Shown here piece by piece: positions 16,976 to 26,594 of a DNA stretch of 64,000 nucleotides; within the stretch, counting starts at the first letter, position 1, and every line of letters starts with the position of its first letter. The DNA lies in assembly GCF_036884275.1 (NCBI RefSeq), contig NZ_CP145607.1:2157001-2221000 (forward strand). The letters run 5' to 3'. Source of the stretch: Sphingomonas kaistensis. Lineage in GTDB: Bacteria > Pseudomonadota > Alphaproteobacteria > Sphingomonadales > Sphingomonadaceae. A program made the position numbers and the translations under genes. The notes under the pieces are model-generated. The model did not search any database. It was not told the DNA's origin and worked only from the letters and a program-made list of their open reading frames with translations.

Positions 16976-18300
16976 AAATGCTCCAGTAGATCGTCGGCGA
17001 TCATGTCCGGACCGGCGTGCTCGGCGGCGCGGCCGTGCAGCCAGACCCCCGCGCAGGCGGCGTCGAACGCGGCCATCCCGCGCGCCCGGAGTGCCGCGAT
17101 CATGCCGGCAAGAACATCGCCCGTTCCTGCCGTGGCGAGCCACGCGGGCGCGGGCGGGGCGAAGCCCAGCCGTCCGTCGGGCGCGGCGACCAGGGTGTCG
17201 GCACCCTTGAACACGATCACCGCCCCCGACGCCTCGGCGGCGGCCAGCGCCTGGTCGGCCTTGCTGCCGGAAAGCGTGCCGAACAGGCGCTCGAACTCGC
17301 CTGCATGCGGCGTCAAAATGGCGTCCTGCCCCCTCAGCCGCGCGGGATCGCCGACCAGCGAAATCGCCTCGGCATCGATCACCTTGGGCCGATTGCTGGT
17401 CAGCGCGAGGGTGAGCAGTTGTGGCAGGTGGCCAAGACCCGGCCCGACCAGGATGCACCCGATCCGCGGGTCGTCGAGCCGGGCGTCGCCGACCTCGACC
17501 ACGCTGCGGGGAAGCCCGGCGATCGGGCGCGAGGTCGATACCCGCACGTAGCCGGCACCGCTCCGCGCCGCAGCGCTTGCCGACAGCGCCATCGCCCCCG
17601 GCATCTCGCCGGCAAGACAATGGACGAGCCCGCGGCTGTACTTGTGCGCGTCGGGGCGGACTGCGGGCAAGGCGGGCGTGCCGATCTCGAACCATCGGCG
17701 GTCCGCCTCAATCCCGATGTTGGCCACCACGACGCGACCCATCTGCGTCATGGCAGGCATCAGGCGGTGCGCAGGCTTGAGGGCACCGAACGCGACCGTC
17801 AGATGGTAGTCGGGGATCGGCGACAGCAGAGCCCCGCTATCGGCGTCCACCCCGCTCGGCAGATCGGCCGCGACCGCGAGATGCGATTCTTGCGCCAGCG
17901 ACAGGAGGCGCTCGTGAAGCGACGGGTCCAACCCGCGCTTTAGGCCGGTCCCGAACAGGCAATCGATCAGCACGGGGGCGGGAGAGCAGTTCTCGACCCT
18001 TTCGACCGGCCCCTCCCAGTGCTGACGAGCAGCCCGCGCGAGATCGCTGGTCGGCTCACCCAGCGCGGCGACCCGGACCGCGATGCCGCGCTCGGCAAGA
18101 CACCGTGCCGCGACATAGCCGTCGCCCCCGTTGTTGCCGGGTCCGCACAGGATCAGCGCCGGCATCGGTCCGGCAAAGCGGCAGGTCGCCTCGGCAAGAC
18201 CGCGGCCCGCCCGCTCCATCAATTCGGTCAGCCCGCAGGGTGCCGCGGCTTCGGCATCGCGCATCGCCGCGACCGACAGGATCGGCCTCGCCTCGTTCAC
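16972..18300 (-). CDS. nnr: Bifunctional NAD(P)HX epimerase / ADP-dependent dehydratase
   Basis: 442 residues from a GTG overlapping the ispE stop (GTGA). N-terminal epimerase (YjeF_N) domain: CGPGNNGGDGYVAAR, DCLFGTGLKRGL and ADLPSGVDADSG. C-terminal kinase-like dehydratase domain: LTPHAGEFERLFG and the GTGDVLAGMIAAL catalytic loop. Repairs hydrated NAD(P)H in the cytoplasm. Both domains look complete. Part of a run of five tightly packed minus-strand genes. Confidence 0.94.
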   Translation of the reverse strand: MNEARPILSVAAMRDAEAAAPCGLTELMERAGRGLAEATCRFAGPMPALILCGPGNNGGDGYVAARCLAERGIAVRVAALGEPTSDLARAARQHWEGPVERVENCSPAPVLIDCLFGTGLKRGLDPSLHERLLSLAQESHLAVAADLPSGVDADSGALLSPIPDYHLTVAFGALKPAHRLMPAMTQMGRVVVANIGIEADRRWFEIGTPALPAVRPDAHKYSRGLVHCLAGEMPGAMALSASAAARSGAGYVRVSTSRPIAGLPRSVVEVGDARLDDPRIGCILVGPGLGHLPQLLTLALTSNRPKVIDAEAISLVGDPARLRGQDAILTPHAGEFERLFGTLSGSKADQALAAAEASGAVIVFKGADTLVAAPDGRLGFAPPAPAWLATAGTGDVLAGMIAALRARGMAAFDAACAGVWLHGRAAEHAGPDMIADDLLEHL

Positions 18301-19109
18301 CGCAGAACGCTCGCGAGATGCCACCATTGGGGCGGGCAGGCGGCGGCCGCCGTGTCGCGTGCCTCCTCGCTGTCGAACAGCGCGAAGCAGGTCGCGCCCG
18401 AGCCCGACATCCGAACGAGTTCCGCCCCCTCGCGCACGCCGAGCCAGTCGAGCACCCGGCCGATCTCCGGCACCAAGGCCCGGGCTGGCGCTTCGAGGTC
18501 GTTGCGCCCGTCGCGCCAGTTGCCAAGCGGGCCACGATCGACCCCGTCCCACCCTCCGAACACCGCCGCGGTGGACAGCGGCAGGCGCGGGTTGATGAGC
18601 AGGATCGGCGACCCGGCTATGCCCGCATCCACCAGGGTCAGGGCGTCGCCCGCCCCTTCGCCTCGCGCGGTCATGCTGAGCAGGCAGGCGGGAACGTCGC
18701 TCCCGAGCGTCGGCGCGATACGCTGGGCAAGCAAGGGGTCGATGCCCCACAGGCTGGTCAACAGCCGCAGCGCCGCCGCCGCATCGGCCGACCCGCCGCC
18801 GATCCCGCTCGCCACCGGAAGGCGCTTGTCTAGGGTCAGGCGAACGCCCTTCCCCACCCGCGCTTCGGCCGCCAGCGCCGCCGCGGCGCGGTGAACGAGA
18901 TTGTCGGCGCCGTCGTCGAGCATCGCGGCGAACGGTCCGGTCACCGTCAGCGACAGGTCGTCGGCAAGTTCGGCCGTCAGACGGTCGCCATCGGTGCAAA
19001 AGGCGAAGATCGTCTCGAGGTCATGGCGCCCGTCCGGCCTTTTGCCGCGGACATGCAGCGCGAGATTGATCTTGGCGGCGGCAATCTCGGTCAGGGGCGG
19101 GCTGCTCAC
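18297..19109 (-). CDS. ispE: 4-diphosphocytidyl-2-C-methyl-D-erythritol kinase
   Basis: 270 residues. GHMP kinase: N-terminal AAAKINLALHVRGKRPDG and the phosphate loop [20 protein letters not shown]-terminal SGSGATCFALFDS. Phosphorylates CDP-methylerythritol in the non-mevalonate isoprenoid pathway. Overlaps the TPR gene upstream and the NAD(P)HX gene downstream by four bases each. Confidence 0.95.
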   Translation of the reverse strand: MSSPPLTEIAAAKINLALHVRGKRPDGRHDLETIFAFCTDGDRLTAELADDLSLTVTGPFAAMLDDGADNLVHRAAAALAAEARVGKGVRLTLDKRLPVASGIGGGSADAAAALRLLTSLWGIDPLLAQRIAPTLGSDVPACLLSMTARGEGAGDALTLVDAGIAGSPILLINPRLPLSTAAVFGGWDGVDRGPLGNWRDGRNDLEAPARALVPEIGRVLDWLGVREGAELVRMSGSGATCFALFDSEEARDTAAAACPPQWWHLASVLR

Positions 19110-20764
19110 GGCGCGGCGGTCGCCGGGGAAAGGCCGCCGGCGATCTTGGCGGCAATCCGCGTGGCGACATCGTCCTCGGCGGTGACGAGCGCCGCATTCC
19201 AGGCGAAACGCGCCTCATATTTGCGCCCAGCGGCGTACAGGGCGTCGCCGAGATGCTCGTTGATCTCAGCCTGTGCGGGATCGGCCGCCGCGGCGCGTTG
19301 CAGCGTCAGGATCGCCTGGCTCAGCTTGCCCCGCTTATATTGCGCCCAGCCGAGCGAATCGGTGATCGAGGCGTCGTCGGGCGCCCGGCGGCTCGCCTCG
19401 GCGATGAGCGCCTCGGCTTCGTCGAGCTTCTGCCCGCGCTCCAATCGCGCATAGCCGAGATAATTGAGCACCGTGGGGTTCTCGGGCGCCAGCCGATACG
19501 CCAGTTCAAGCGCGCTTTCCGCCTGGGGCCACATCCCGGCCTGCTCGAGTGCGGCCCCCCGCAGCAGATGCACGGACCATAGCTCCGGTCCCGCCCCACC
19601 CGACTGCAGCGCCGACACCGCGCTGTCATAGGCCGCCGCGGCCTCGCCGTGACGCCCCATGGCGTCCAGCACATCGCCAAGCCGCAGCCAATCGCCCGCC
19701 TGCTTGTCATTCGACGCGACGAAGGCGCGGGCGCGCGCCAAGGCTTCTTCCTGCCGGTCGGCGCCCAGCAGCACCCGCATCTCGGCATCACGCATTTCGC
19801 CTGCGAACGGAGAGCTGTCGGGAATGCTGCGCAGGATGGACAGGGCATCGGCGCCGCGCCAGCTGCGGTCGAGCAGCAACGCCGTCAGCAGCGCGGCCTG
19901 CTCGCTACGCGGGTCGGCATAGCGCGCCACCTGGGCCAGACTGAGCGCAAGGCTGCGGCCCTCTTCCCCGTCGAGGCTGACGGCAAGCGCGGTCAATAGT
20001 TCGGAATAGCCTTGCGTCGCCGTCGCGATCAGCGGCCGCGGCCTGCGTTCTGCGGCAAGGGTCGAGGCGGCCGCGCGCAGGGTCGAGTCCCGTCCGGTAA
20101 GAAGGGTAAGGCCGGCCTCGCGCTCGCCGGCCGCGGCAAGGCCGGTAGCGAAGGCGATGCGAAGGCGGTTGGAACGACCACGCGCGGCGGCTAGCGCCGG
20201 CTGGATGAATGGTTGCGCTTCCGAAGAGCGGCCGGCGGCAAGCAGGATCAGCGCCTTTTGCTCGGGCACCAGCCCGGCCAGCGGCGCGTCGGCGGCGACG
20301 CCGTCCAGCAGCCGCACCGCTTCTTTCCAGCGGCGTCGCTCAGCGAGGATCCAGGCGCCCACTAACGGGGCCATGAACGCGATCTGCTGCGGATACTCCG
20401 TCTTGGCCGACGAACGGGTCTGCAAGTATTGGCTGATCCGCAGCAATTGCGCTTCGACCGGCAGGCCGGCGGCGGGTTGCTGGCCGATCAGACGCAAGGC
20501 GAGCGGCATGTCGCCGCCGACGATCGCTTGGCTCAGCGCGCGCCGTGCCATGCTCCGATCGCCGGGATCGGCTGCCGCAAGGCTGGCATAAAGCATGGCC
20601 GCCCGGCGGGCATCGCCGGCATCGGCGGCCGCCCGCGCGGCGACAAAGGTCGCAGCACCGGACCTCAGGAAATCCACCTGCTCGCGCCCCGGTGCCGCTC
20701 CAACCGGAGCCGCGATCAACGCGAGTGCAATCGTCAGACTACATGTTCGGATAATTGGGCCCAC
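19106..20764 (-). CDS. Exported tetratricopeptide-repeat protein
   Basis: 552 residues from a GTG with GGAGG seven bases upstream; the start lies inside the end of the ETF-QO gene (26-base overlap). A signal peptide (hydrophobic run SLTIALALIAAPVGA) is followed by many TPR-type helical pairs, clearest at the C-terminus (GYARLERGQKLDEAEALIAEA, then SLGWAQYKRGKLSQAILTLQ and LGDALYAAGRKYEARFAW). Predicted periplasmic scaffold; partners unknown. Lies upstream of ispE as in related sphingomonads (recollection, not checked). Confidence 0.85.
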   Translation of the reverse strand: MGPIIRTCSLTIALALIAAPVGAAPGREQVDFLRSGAATFVAARAAADAGDARRAAMLYASLAAADPGDRSMARRALSQAIVGGDMPLALRLIGQQPAAGLPVEAQLLRISQYLQTRSSAKTEYPQQIAFMAPLVGAWILAERRRWKEAVRLLDGVAADAPLAGLVPEQKALILLAAGRSSEAQPFIQPALAAARGRSNRLRIAFATGLAAAGEREAGLTLLTGRDSTLRAAASTLAAERRPRPLIATATQGYSELLTALAVSLDGEEGRSLALSLAQVARYADPRSEQAALLTALLLDRSWRGADALSILRSIPDSSPFAGEMRDAEMRVLLGADRQEEALARARAFVASNDKQAGDWLRLGDVLDAMGRHGEAAAAYDSAVSALQSGGAGPELWSVHLLRGAALEQAGMWPQAESALELAYRLAPENPTVLNYLGYARLERGQKLDEAEALIAEASRRAPDDASITDSLGWAQYKRGKLSQAILTLQRAAAADPAQAEINEHLGDALYAAGRKYEARFAWNAALVTAEDDVATRIAAKIAGGLSPATAAP

Positions 20765-22391
20765 CGCCGCCCTCCGGGGTCACCCAGTTGATGTTCTGGC
20801 ACGGGTCCTTGATGTCGCACGTCTTGCAGTGGACGCAGTTCTGCGCGTTGATCTGCAGCTTGGGCGCGCCGCCCTCCAGCACATATTCGTAGACCCCAGC
20901 CGGGCAATAACGCTGCTCAGGGCCATCATATTCAGGCAGGTTGACCCGCGTCGGAATGGTCGCATCCTTGAGCTGAAGATGGACCGGCTGGTCTTCCTCG
21001 TGATTGGTGTTTGACAGGAAGACGCTCGACAATTTGTCGAAGCTGATCACGCCGTCGGGCCGCGGGTAGTTGATCGGCGGGGCGATATCGCGGCGCCACA
21101 GGGTTTCGTGATCGGGATGATGCTTCATCTCGAACGGCAGCCGAAGGCCGAGGTGCCGAAGCCACATGTCGGTCCCAGCGACCAGAGTGCCGATGGTGGC
21201 GCCGAGCTTGGCGACCGCCGGCTCGGCATTCTTCACCTTGCGCAATTCCTCGCCGATCCAGCCGTTTCTGACCGACGGCTCATACTCGGCGAGAACATCG
21301 CTGCGGCGATCAGCAGCGATCGCGGCAAAAGCGGCGTCGGCGGCCAGCATGCCCGATTTCATCGCGGTATGCGTGCCCTTGATCCGCGGCACGTTCACGA
21401 AGCCGGCCGAACAGCCGATCAGCGCCCCGCCCGGGAAAGCGAGCTTGGGAATGCTCTGCCACCCGCCCTCGTTGATGGCGCGCGCGCCATAGGACACGCG
21501 CCGTCCGCCTTCGAGCAGGGGACGGATCGCCGGATGCTGCTTGTAACGCTGCATTTCGTCGAACGGCGACAGGTGCGGGTTCTTGTAGTTGAGCGCGACG
21601 ACGAAGCCGATCGACACCTGGTGGTTGTCCTGGTGGTAGATCCAGCCCCCGCCCCACGCATCGTCGAGCGGCCAGCCCTGGGTGTGGATCACCGTGCCGG
21701 GCTTATGCTTGGCCGGATCGATGTCCCACAATTCCTTGATCCCGATGCCGTAGACCTGCGGCTGACAATCGGCTTCGAGATCGAACTGCTTCTTCAATTG
21801 CTTGGTCAGGCTTCCGCGCGCCCCTTCGGCGAAGAAGGTGTAACGGGCGTGGAGCTCCATGCCCGGTTGGTAATCGCCCTTGTGGCTGCCATCGCGGGCG
21901 ATGCCCATCGCGCCGGTCGCGACGCCCTTGACCGAGCCGTCGTCGTTGTACAGCACCTCGGCGGCCGGGAAGCCGGGGAAGATCTCAACGCCAAGCTCTT
22001 CGGCCTTGCCGGCAAGCCAGCGGCACAGGTTGGCGAGACTGCCGGTGAAGGTGCCCTTGTTGTCGAGAAAGCTCGGCATCATCAGATGCGGCAGGTTGAA
22101 TTTCTTAGACCTGGTCAACACCCAGTGGTGATTGCTGGTGACCGGCACGCGGCCGAGCAGGCAGCTGTCATCCTCGCGCCAGTCGGGAAGCAATTCGTCG
22201 AAGCTGCGGGGATCGATCACCGCGCCCGACAGGATGTGAGCGCCGACTTCCGATCCTTTTTCAAGGATGCAGACACTGAGCTCGCGCCCGACCTCGTTCG
22301 CCAGTTGCTTCAGCCGGATCGCGGCGCTCAGGCCGGCCGGCCCCGCGCCCACGATGACGACATCATATTCCATCGACTCCCGGTCGCTCAT
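20739..22391 (-). CDS. Electron transfer flavoprotein-ubiquinone oxidoreductase
   Basis: About 550 residues from the ATG at 22391 (a later in-frame ATG at 22373 is possible). FAD site DVVIVGAGPAGLSAAIRLKQ near residue 10, ubiquinone/membrane region in the middle, and C-terminal 4Fe-4S cysteines in RYCPAGVYEY and CVHCKTCDIKDPC. Passes electrons from ETF (fatty acid and amino acid oxidation) to ubiquinone at the inner membrane. Fits with the AlkK-like ligase and PutA in the same window as part of oxidative catabolism. Confidence 0.96.
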   Translation of the reverse strand: MSDRESMEYDVVIVGAGPAGLSAAIRLKQLANEVGRELSVCILEKGSEVGAHILSGAVIDPRSFDELLPDWREDDSCLLGRVPVTSNHHWVLTRSKKFNLPHLMMPSFLDNKGTFTGSLANLCRWLAGKAEELGVEIFPGFPAAEVLYNDDGSVKGVATGAMGIARDGSHKGDYQPGMELHARYTFFAEGARGSLTKQLKKQFDLEADCQPQVYGIGIKELWDIDPAKHKPGTVIHTQGWPLDDAWGGGWIYHQDNHQVSIGFVVALNYKNPHLSPFDEMQRYKQHPAIRPLLEGGRRVSYGARAINEGGWQSIPKLAFPGGALIGCSAGFVNVPRIKGTHTAMKSGMLAADAAFAAIAADRRSDVLAEYEPSVRNGWIGEELRKVKNAEPAVAKLGATIGTLVAGTDMWLRHLGLRLPFEMKHHPDHETLWRRDIAPPINYPRPDGVISFDKLSSVFLSNTNHEEDQPVHLQLKDATIPTRVNLPEYDGPEQRYCPAGVYEYVLEGGAPKLQINAQNCVHCKTCDIKDPCQNINWVTPEGGGGPNYPNM

Positions 22392-22480
22392 CGCTTCGCT
22401 CAAGTCCTTCTTTTCGTTCGGCCCGGACTTGGCCTCCGCCGCTACTTCCGTCAATGGCCGCAAGGTCTATGGTGAACGCG

Positions 22481-23218
22481 ATGAGCGAGCGACTGGAGCC
22501 GAACGATCTGACCCGGGCGGAGGCGATGAGCCTGCTCGCGTGGTGGGTCGAGGCGGGCGTCGATGTCGCCGTGCAGGACGAGCCGCGCGACTGGCGGGTG
22601 CGCGCCGCGCCGCCGCCCGCGCTTCCGCCCGAGCCGCTCGACGTTCCAGCCCCCCAGCCTCCACGGCCGACCAACGGCGGGACGCTGCCCACCACGCTCG
22701 ACGCCTTCCACGCGCATCTGGCCGAAAGCGCCGATCTTCCCCTGTTCCGCGCCGGTGCCGCGCGAGCGCTGCCGCATGGACCGGCCGGCGCCGAACTGAT
22801 GCTGCTGACCGGCATTCCCGGACCCGAGGATGTCGCGGAAGGCAAGCCGCTCGGCGGTCCGGCAAGCAAACTTGCCGAGCGGATGCTGCGCGCCGTGGGC
22901 CTGGCGCCGGACGAAGCCTATGTCGCGGCGCTGACCTGCTTTTCGGGCACGGGCACGCGCTTCACGAACGCCGACAGCGCAGCTTGCCGCGACACGGTGC
23001 TGGCGCAGATCGCGCTGGCCGCGCCCAAGCGTCTGCTGCTCCTCGGCGACCAGCCTGCAAAGCTGCTGCTCGGTCAGCCGATGACGACCGCACGCGGCAA
23101 ACTGCACCGCATCGGGGGTGTGCCGACCGTGGTCACCTTCCCACCGCGCCACTTGCTCGCCAACAATGGTCACAAGGCGCTCGCCTGGGCCGACCTCCAG
23201 CTGATCATGGGTGAATGA
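22481..23218 (+). CDS. Uracil-DNA glycosylase family-4-like protein, iron-sulfur cysteine missing
   Basis: 245 residues from the ATG at 22481 (upstream ATGs at 22454 and 22469 are possible). Resembles family 4 UDG: GIPGPEDVAEGKPLGGPASK stands where active members have the GEAPG..ED..G.PFVG motif, then LAERMLRAVGL, CRDTVLAQI and a C-terminal HLLANNG in place of HPS. The N-terminal C-P-L cluster cysteine is replaced (SADLPLF), so the 4Fe-4S site is incomplete. May be a diverged, non-canonical glycosylase. Overlaps the transglycosylase start (ATGA). Confidence 0.75.
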   Translation: MSERLEPNDLTRAEAMSLLAWWVEAGVDVAVQDEPRDWRVRAAPPPALPPEPLDVPAPQPPRPTNGGTLPTTLDAFHAHLAESADLPLFRAGAARALPHGPAGAELMLLTGIPGPEDVAEGKPLGGPASKLAERMLRAVGLAPDEAYVAALTCFSGTGTRFTNADSAACRDTVLAQIALAAPKRLLLLGDQPAKLLLGQPMTTARGKLHRIGGVPTVVTFPPRHLLANNGHKALAWADLQLIMGE

Positions 23219-25080
23219 CCTTGTTCTTGTCCGCTTTCGCGTCCGTGCTGTTTGTGTCCTCGGTTCAGCCTACCACCCCGCCCGATGATCCGCTCGCGCC
23301 GATCGAGGAACCGCACGAGGCGCAGCCGACGCCTCCCACGCCGGCAACCCCTGCTGCGCCGGTAGTCCCGGTGCTGGTCGTCCCCAAGGATTGGCCCGGT
23401 GTCTTCGCCGCCATCCTCTCCAGCCAATGGGCCGCTGCCGCGGCGGGGATCGATGCCCTGCCCGCGTCGCCGCTGAAGCCGCTGGCGCGCGCGCAGCTGT
23501 ACACCGCCAAGGGATCGCCCCCGGTGACGGCGCAGCAGGTCCTCGACCTCCTCGCCGAAGCCCCGGAATTGCCGCAGGCCGAGCAGCTCCAGCGCCTCGC
23601 CATCGCCCGCGGCGCGTTGGCGACCCCGCCGCTCCCCCGCCGCGCCGCGCTGGTCCCGATCGGCTCCGCGCCGCGGCGCGGTCGGGCGAGCCCGGTCACC
23701 GGCGAACCCGCGGTCGATCGGCTGCGCAAGGCGATGGAGCCGCTGGTCAAGGTCGACGATGCGGCCGGCGCGGAAGCCCTGCTCACCGCATCCTTGCCGT
23801 CGATCAGCGCCGAAGCCCGCGCCGAACTCGGCCAACGGGTAGCGTGGATTTACTACGTGCGCGGCCAGGATGCCGAAGCGCGGCGCATGGCGGATTTGGC
23901 ACGCAGCGCCTACACCCCGCCGCCGCCCCCGCCCGCACCGGTCGTGGTTCTGCCACCGCCAAGCGATCCGCTTGCCCCCGGCCAGATGACCGCGTCGGCG
24001 CCGGCCCCGCTCCCGCCGCTTCCGCCGCCCAGCATCTCGGTCACGCGAGCCCCGACCGGCCCTTGGGCGCAGCAGGCCGAATGGGTCAGCGGCCTCGCCA
24101 GCTGGCGGATGAACGATTGCAACACCGCGTCGCGCGCGTTTCGTGAAGTCGGTGAGCGCTCGCGGGAGGCGAGCCTTGCCGCAGCTGGTTATTATTGGGC
24201 GGCCCGCGCGGAAATGGCCTGCCGCCGTCCGGCCGCGGTCCAGCCCCTGCTGCGCCTCGCCGCCCGCGATGGTGAGAATTTCTACGGTCTGCTGGCGCGC
24301 CGCACCCTGGGTCAGGAAACCCGGCTCAGCCCGCTCGATCTTGGCCCCGCGGCCAATATCGCCCGCCTGCCCAACGTGGCGCGCGCAAACGAGTTGGTCC
24401 GCATCGGGGAGCGCGATCTCGCGGGCGAACTGCTTCGTCACCAAGCCCGGATCGGCACGCCCGCCGAACAATCCGCGCTGGTCGCCACCGCCGCCCGGCT
24501 CGAGCTTGCCGCCACCCAGCATTTCCTCGGCCACTTCGGCCAACCGGGCGCTCGGGTCGCGGCCGCTGCGCGCTATCCCGCCCCGCGCTGGGCGCCGCGT
24601 GAAGGGTGGCGGATCGATCCGGCGCTGGCGCTGGCCCACTCGCTACAGGAATCGTCCTTCCGCGCCGAAGCTGTCAGCCAGGCCGGTGCGGTCGGCCTGA
24701 TGCAGGTGCTTCCCTCGACCCGCGATCTCATCGTTCGTGCTCGCGGCCTGCAGCCCGGCGATTTGCGCGATCCGGCGGTGAACATGGGCTTCGGCCAGGC
24801 CTGGATCGAATGGATGCGCAGCCATCCCGCGACCGGCGGGCACCTGCCGAAGGTGATCGCCAGCTATAATGCCGGCCCGCTTCCCGTCGGGCGCTGGCAG
24901 GTCAACGATCGCGGCGACCCGTTGCTGTGGATCGAATCCATGCCGTTCTGGGAAACGCGTTTCTATGTCCCCGCGGTGATGCGTAACCTGTGGGTGTATG
25001 AAGGCTTCTCAGGGCAGCCGACGACGACGCTCTCCGAACTGGCGCAGCATCGCTGGCCGACGTTCCCGGTTCGGCGCTGA
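23215..25080 (+). CDS. Soluble-type lytic murein transglycosylase
   Basis: 621 residues. N-terminal hydrophobic export segment (LFLSAFASVLFVSS), proline-rich linkers (about residues 20-60 and 230-275), helical superhelix region, and a C-terminal SLT domain: catalytic Glu in HSLQESSFRAEAVSQAG, AVGLMQVLPST, and IASYNAGPLPVGRW. Cleaves peptidoglycan glycan strands in the periplasm with 1,6-anhydro products (family knowledge). The proline-rich insertions are longer than in Slt70. Co-translated with the UDG-like gene. Confidence 0.92.
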   Translation: MTLFLSAFASVLFVSSVQPTTPPDDPLAPIEEPHEAQPTPPTPATPAAPVVPVLVVPKDWPGVFAAILSSQWAAAAAGIDALPASPLKPLARAQLYTAKGSPPVTAQQVLDLLAEAPELPQAEQLQRLAIARGALATPPLPRRAALVPIGSAPRRGRASPVTGEPAVDRLRKAMEPLVKVDDAAGAEALLTASLPSISAEARAELGQRVAWIYYVRGQDAEARRMADLARSAYTPPPPPPAPVVVLPPPSDPLAPGQMTASAPAPLPPLPPPSISVTRAPTGPWAQQAEWVSGLASWRMNDCNTASRAFREVGERSREASLAAAGYYWAARAEMACRRPAAVQPLLRLAARDGENFYGLLARRTLGQETRLSPLDLGPAANIARLPNVARANELVRIGERDLAGELLRHQARIGTPAEQSALVATAARLELAATQHFLGHFGQPGARVAAAARYPAPRWAPREGWRIDPALALAHSLQESSFRAEAVSQAGAVGLMQVLPSTRDLIVRARGLQPGDLRDPAVNMGFGQAWIEWMRSHPATGGHLPKVIASYNAGPLPVGRWQVNDRGDPLLWIESMPFWETRFYVPAVMRNLWVYEGFSGQPTTTLSELAQHRWPTFPVRR

Positions 25081-25236
25081 TCAGTTCCGGAACAGAAAGC
25101 CGGGCCAGCGCATCTGCGTTCCGCGCTTGATGCGCCGCTGATCGTCCTCGAACGCAAGCCTTTGTTCCTCCGCCATGCTCGGGCGAAGCACAGGATCTTG
25201 CGGCCGCTCGTTCTGGGAAAAGTCTTTCTTCTCCAT
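25081..25236 (-). CDS. Small charged protein (51 residues)
   Basis: ATG at 25236, stop directly after the transglycosylase stop. Product is polar and charged (MEKKDFSQNERPQDPVLRPS, then AFEDDQRRIKRGTQMRWPGF), with no membrane segment. Third-position G/C preference is as expected for a real gene here, but no clear ribosome binding site is visible. Family unknown; may be a small conserved sphingomonad protein. Confidence 0.5.
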   Translation of the reverse strand: MEKKDFSQNERPQDPVLRPSMAEEQRLAFEDDQRRIKRGTQMRWPGFLFRN

Positions 25237-25337
25237 GGCATGGTAATAGCATCGGACGATGACGGCTTGCCGGCACTTATGTTGCGTCTTGATGTCCGTG
25301 TTCTTGCTTCGTTCTCGCCAGCGCGTAAGATTGCAGC

Positions 25338-26408
25338 ATGGCTGTCGAGTCGATCCAGGGGCGCGGGGCCACCCGCAATGCCGTGCCGACGCGCTTCAAC
25401 CTGCCCGAGCGTCTGGTCGAGGGTGACTGGCTCGACGAGGTGGAAGCGCTCGACGGTGTCACCCAGCGCCGAACCACGATCACGGTAGAGCGGCCAAAGT
25501 CGATCCTCACCCGCAACAGCTCTCCCGACATCGGCTTCGATCGCTCGGTCAATCCGTATCGCGGGTGCGAGCATGGCTGCATCTATTGCTTCGCGCGGCC
25601 GACCCACGCCTACCATGACCTGTCGCCCGGCGTGGATTTCGAAAGCCGCCTATTTATTAAACCCGACGCCGCCAAGCTGCTTCACGCCGCCTTGTCGCGG
25701 CCGGGGTATGAGGTCGCGCCGATCGCGCTCGGCACCAACACCGATCCTTATCAGCCGATCGAAGGGCGGTTTCGCATCACCCGCTCGATCATCGAATTGC
25801 TGACCGAGACGGGCCACCCCTTCACCATCACCACCAAGTCCGACCGCGTGTTGCGCGATCTCGATCTCATCGCGCCGGCCGCCCACCGCGGGCTGGCGGC
25901 GGTGGCGCTGTCGGTCACCTCGCTCGATCCCGCGATCAGCCGCACCCTCGAACCCCGCGCGCCCGCCGGGCGAAAGCGGATCGCCGCGATACAGCGCCTC
26001 CAAGAAGCTGGCGTGCCGACCCTGCTCGCCGTCGCGCCGATTGTGCCGCAGATCACCGATCACGAGCTCGAGCGCATTGTCGCGGCTGGCGCTGCGGCCG
26101 GTGCCCGCGCCGCCTTTTACCTCCCCGTCCGCCTGCCGCACGAGGTCGCGCCGCTGTTTCGCGCCTGGCTCGACGATCATTATCCCGACCGCGCGGCGAA
26201 GGTGATGGCGACCATCCAGTCGATGCGCGGGGGCAAGGACAATGACCCCAATTTCTTTACCCGGATGCAGGGTCAGGGCCCGTGGGCCGATCTTCTCCGC
26301 ACCCGCTTCGCCGCGGCGACCCGCAAGGCGGGGCTGGGAACCGGTCGGCTTACGCTCCGCCGCGATCTGTTTCGGGCGCCCGAGGGACGGCAGATGCGGC
26401 TGCTCTGA
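25338..26408 (+). CDS. PA0069-family radical SAM protein
   Basis: 356 residues. Radical SAM cysteines C77, C81, C84 in GCEHGCIYCFARPTHAYHD; ALGTNTDPYQPIEG and TITTKSDRVLRDLDL are the following beta-barrel segments of this family (relatives of spore photoproduct lyase). Uses SAM and a 4Fe-4S cluster. The reaction of the PA0069 group is not established. Confidence 0.92.
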   Translation: MAVESIQGRGATRNAVPTRFNLPERLVEGDWLDEVEALDGVTQRRTTITVERPKSILTRNSSPDIGFDRSVNPYRGCEHGCIYCFARPTHAYHDLSPGVDFESRLFIKPDAAKLLHAALSRPGYEVAPIALGTNTDPYQPIEGRFRITRSIIELLTETGHPFTITTKSDRVLRDLDLIAPAAHRGLAAVALSVTSLDPAISRTLEPRAPAGRKRIAAIQRLQEAGVPTLLAVAPIVPQITDHELERIVAAGAAAGARAAFYLPVRLPHEVAPLFRAWLDDHYPDRAAKVMATIQSMRGGKDNDPNFFTRMQGQGPWADLLRTRFAAATRKAGLGTGRLTLRRDLFRAPEGRQMRLL

Positions 26409-26594
26409 ACCTTGCAATGTAGGACCGCGGCTGATCTATTTCTGGCGGTGATCGTCCTTCCGCCGCGCCGTCGCTTCACCATAGCGACCGTCCCGCCCTG
26501 GGACGAAGTGGACGAAGTGGACTCAATGGCAATTTTCCGGTGCCGCGGGTGGCCGCGATCTTGCTCCCACCGCCGACCGGCCTACAGCAACGCC

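Noticed and set aside
16076..17943. Long plus-strand open frames
   Set aside because: Antisense to the RNA methyltransferase and NAD(P)HX repair genes, which carry complete family motifs.
21108..22475. Plus-strand open frame of about 455 codons
   Set aside because: Mirror of the ETF-ubiquinone oxidoreductase gene; no recognisable domain.
26505..26525. Short tandem repeat GACGAAGTG x2 before the M28 peptidase gene
   Set aside because: Two copies only, no link to a promoter or known site.
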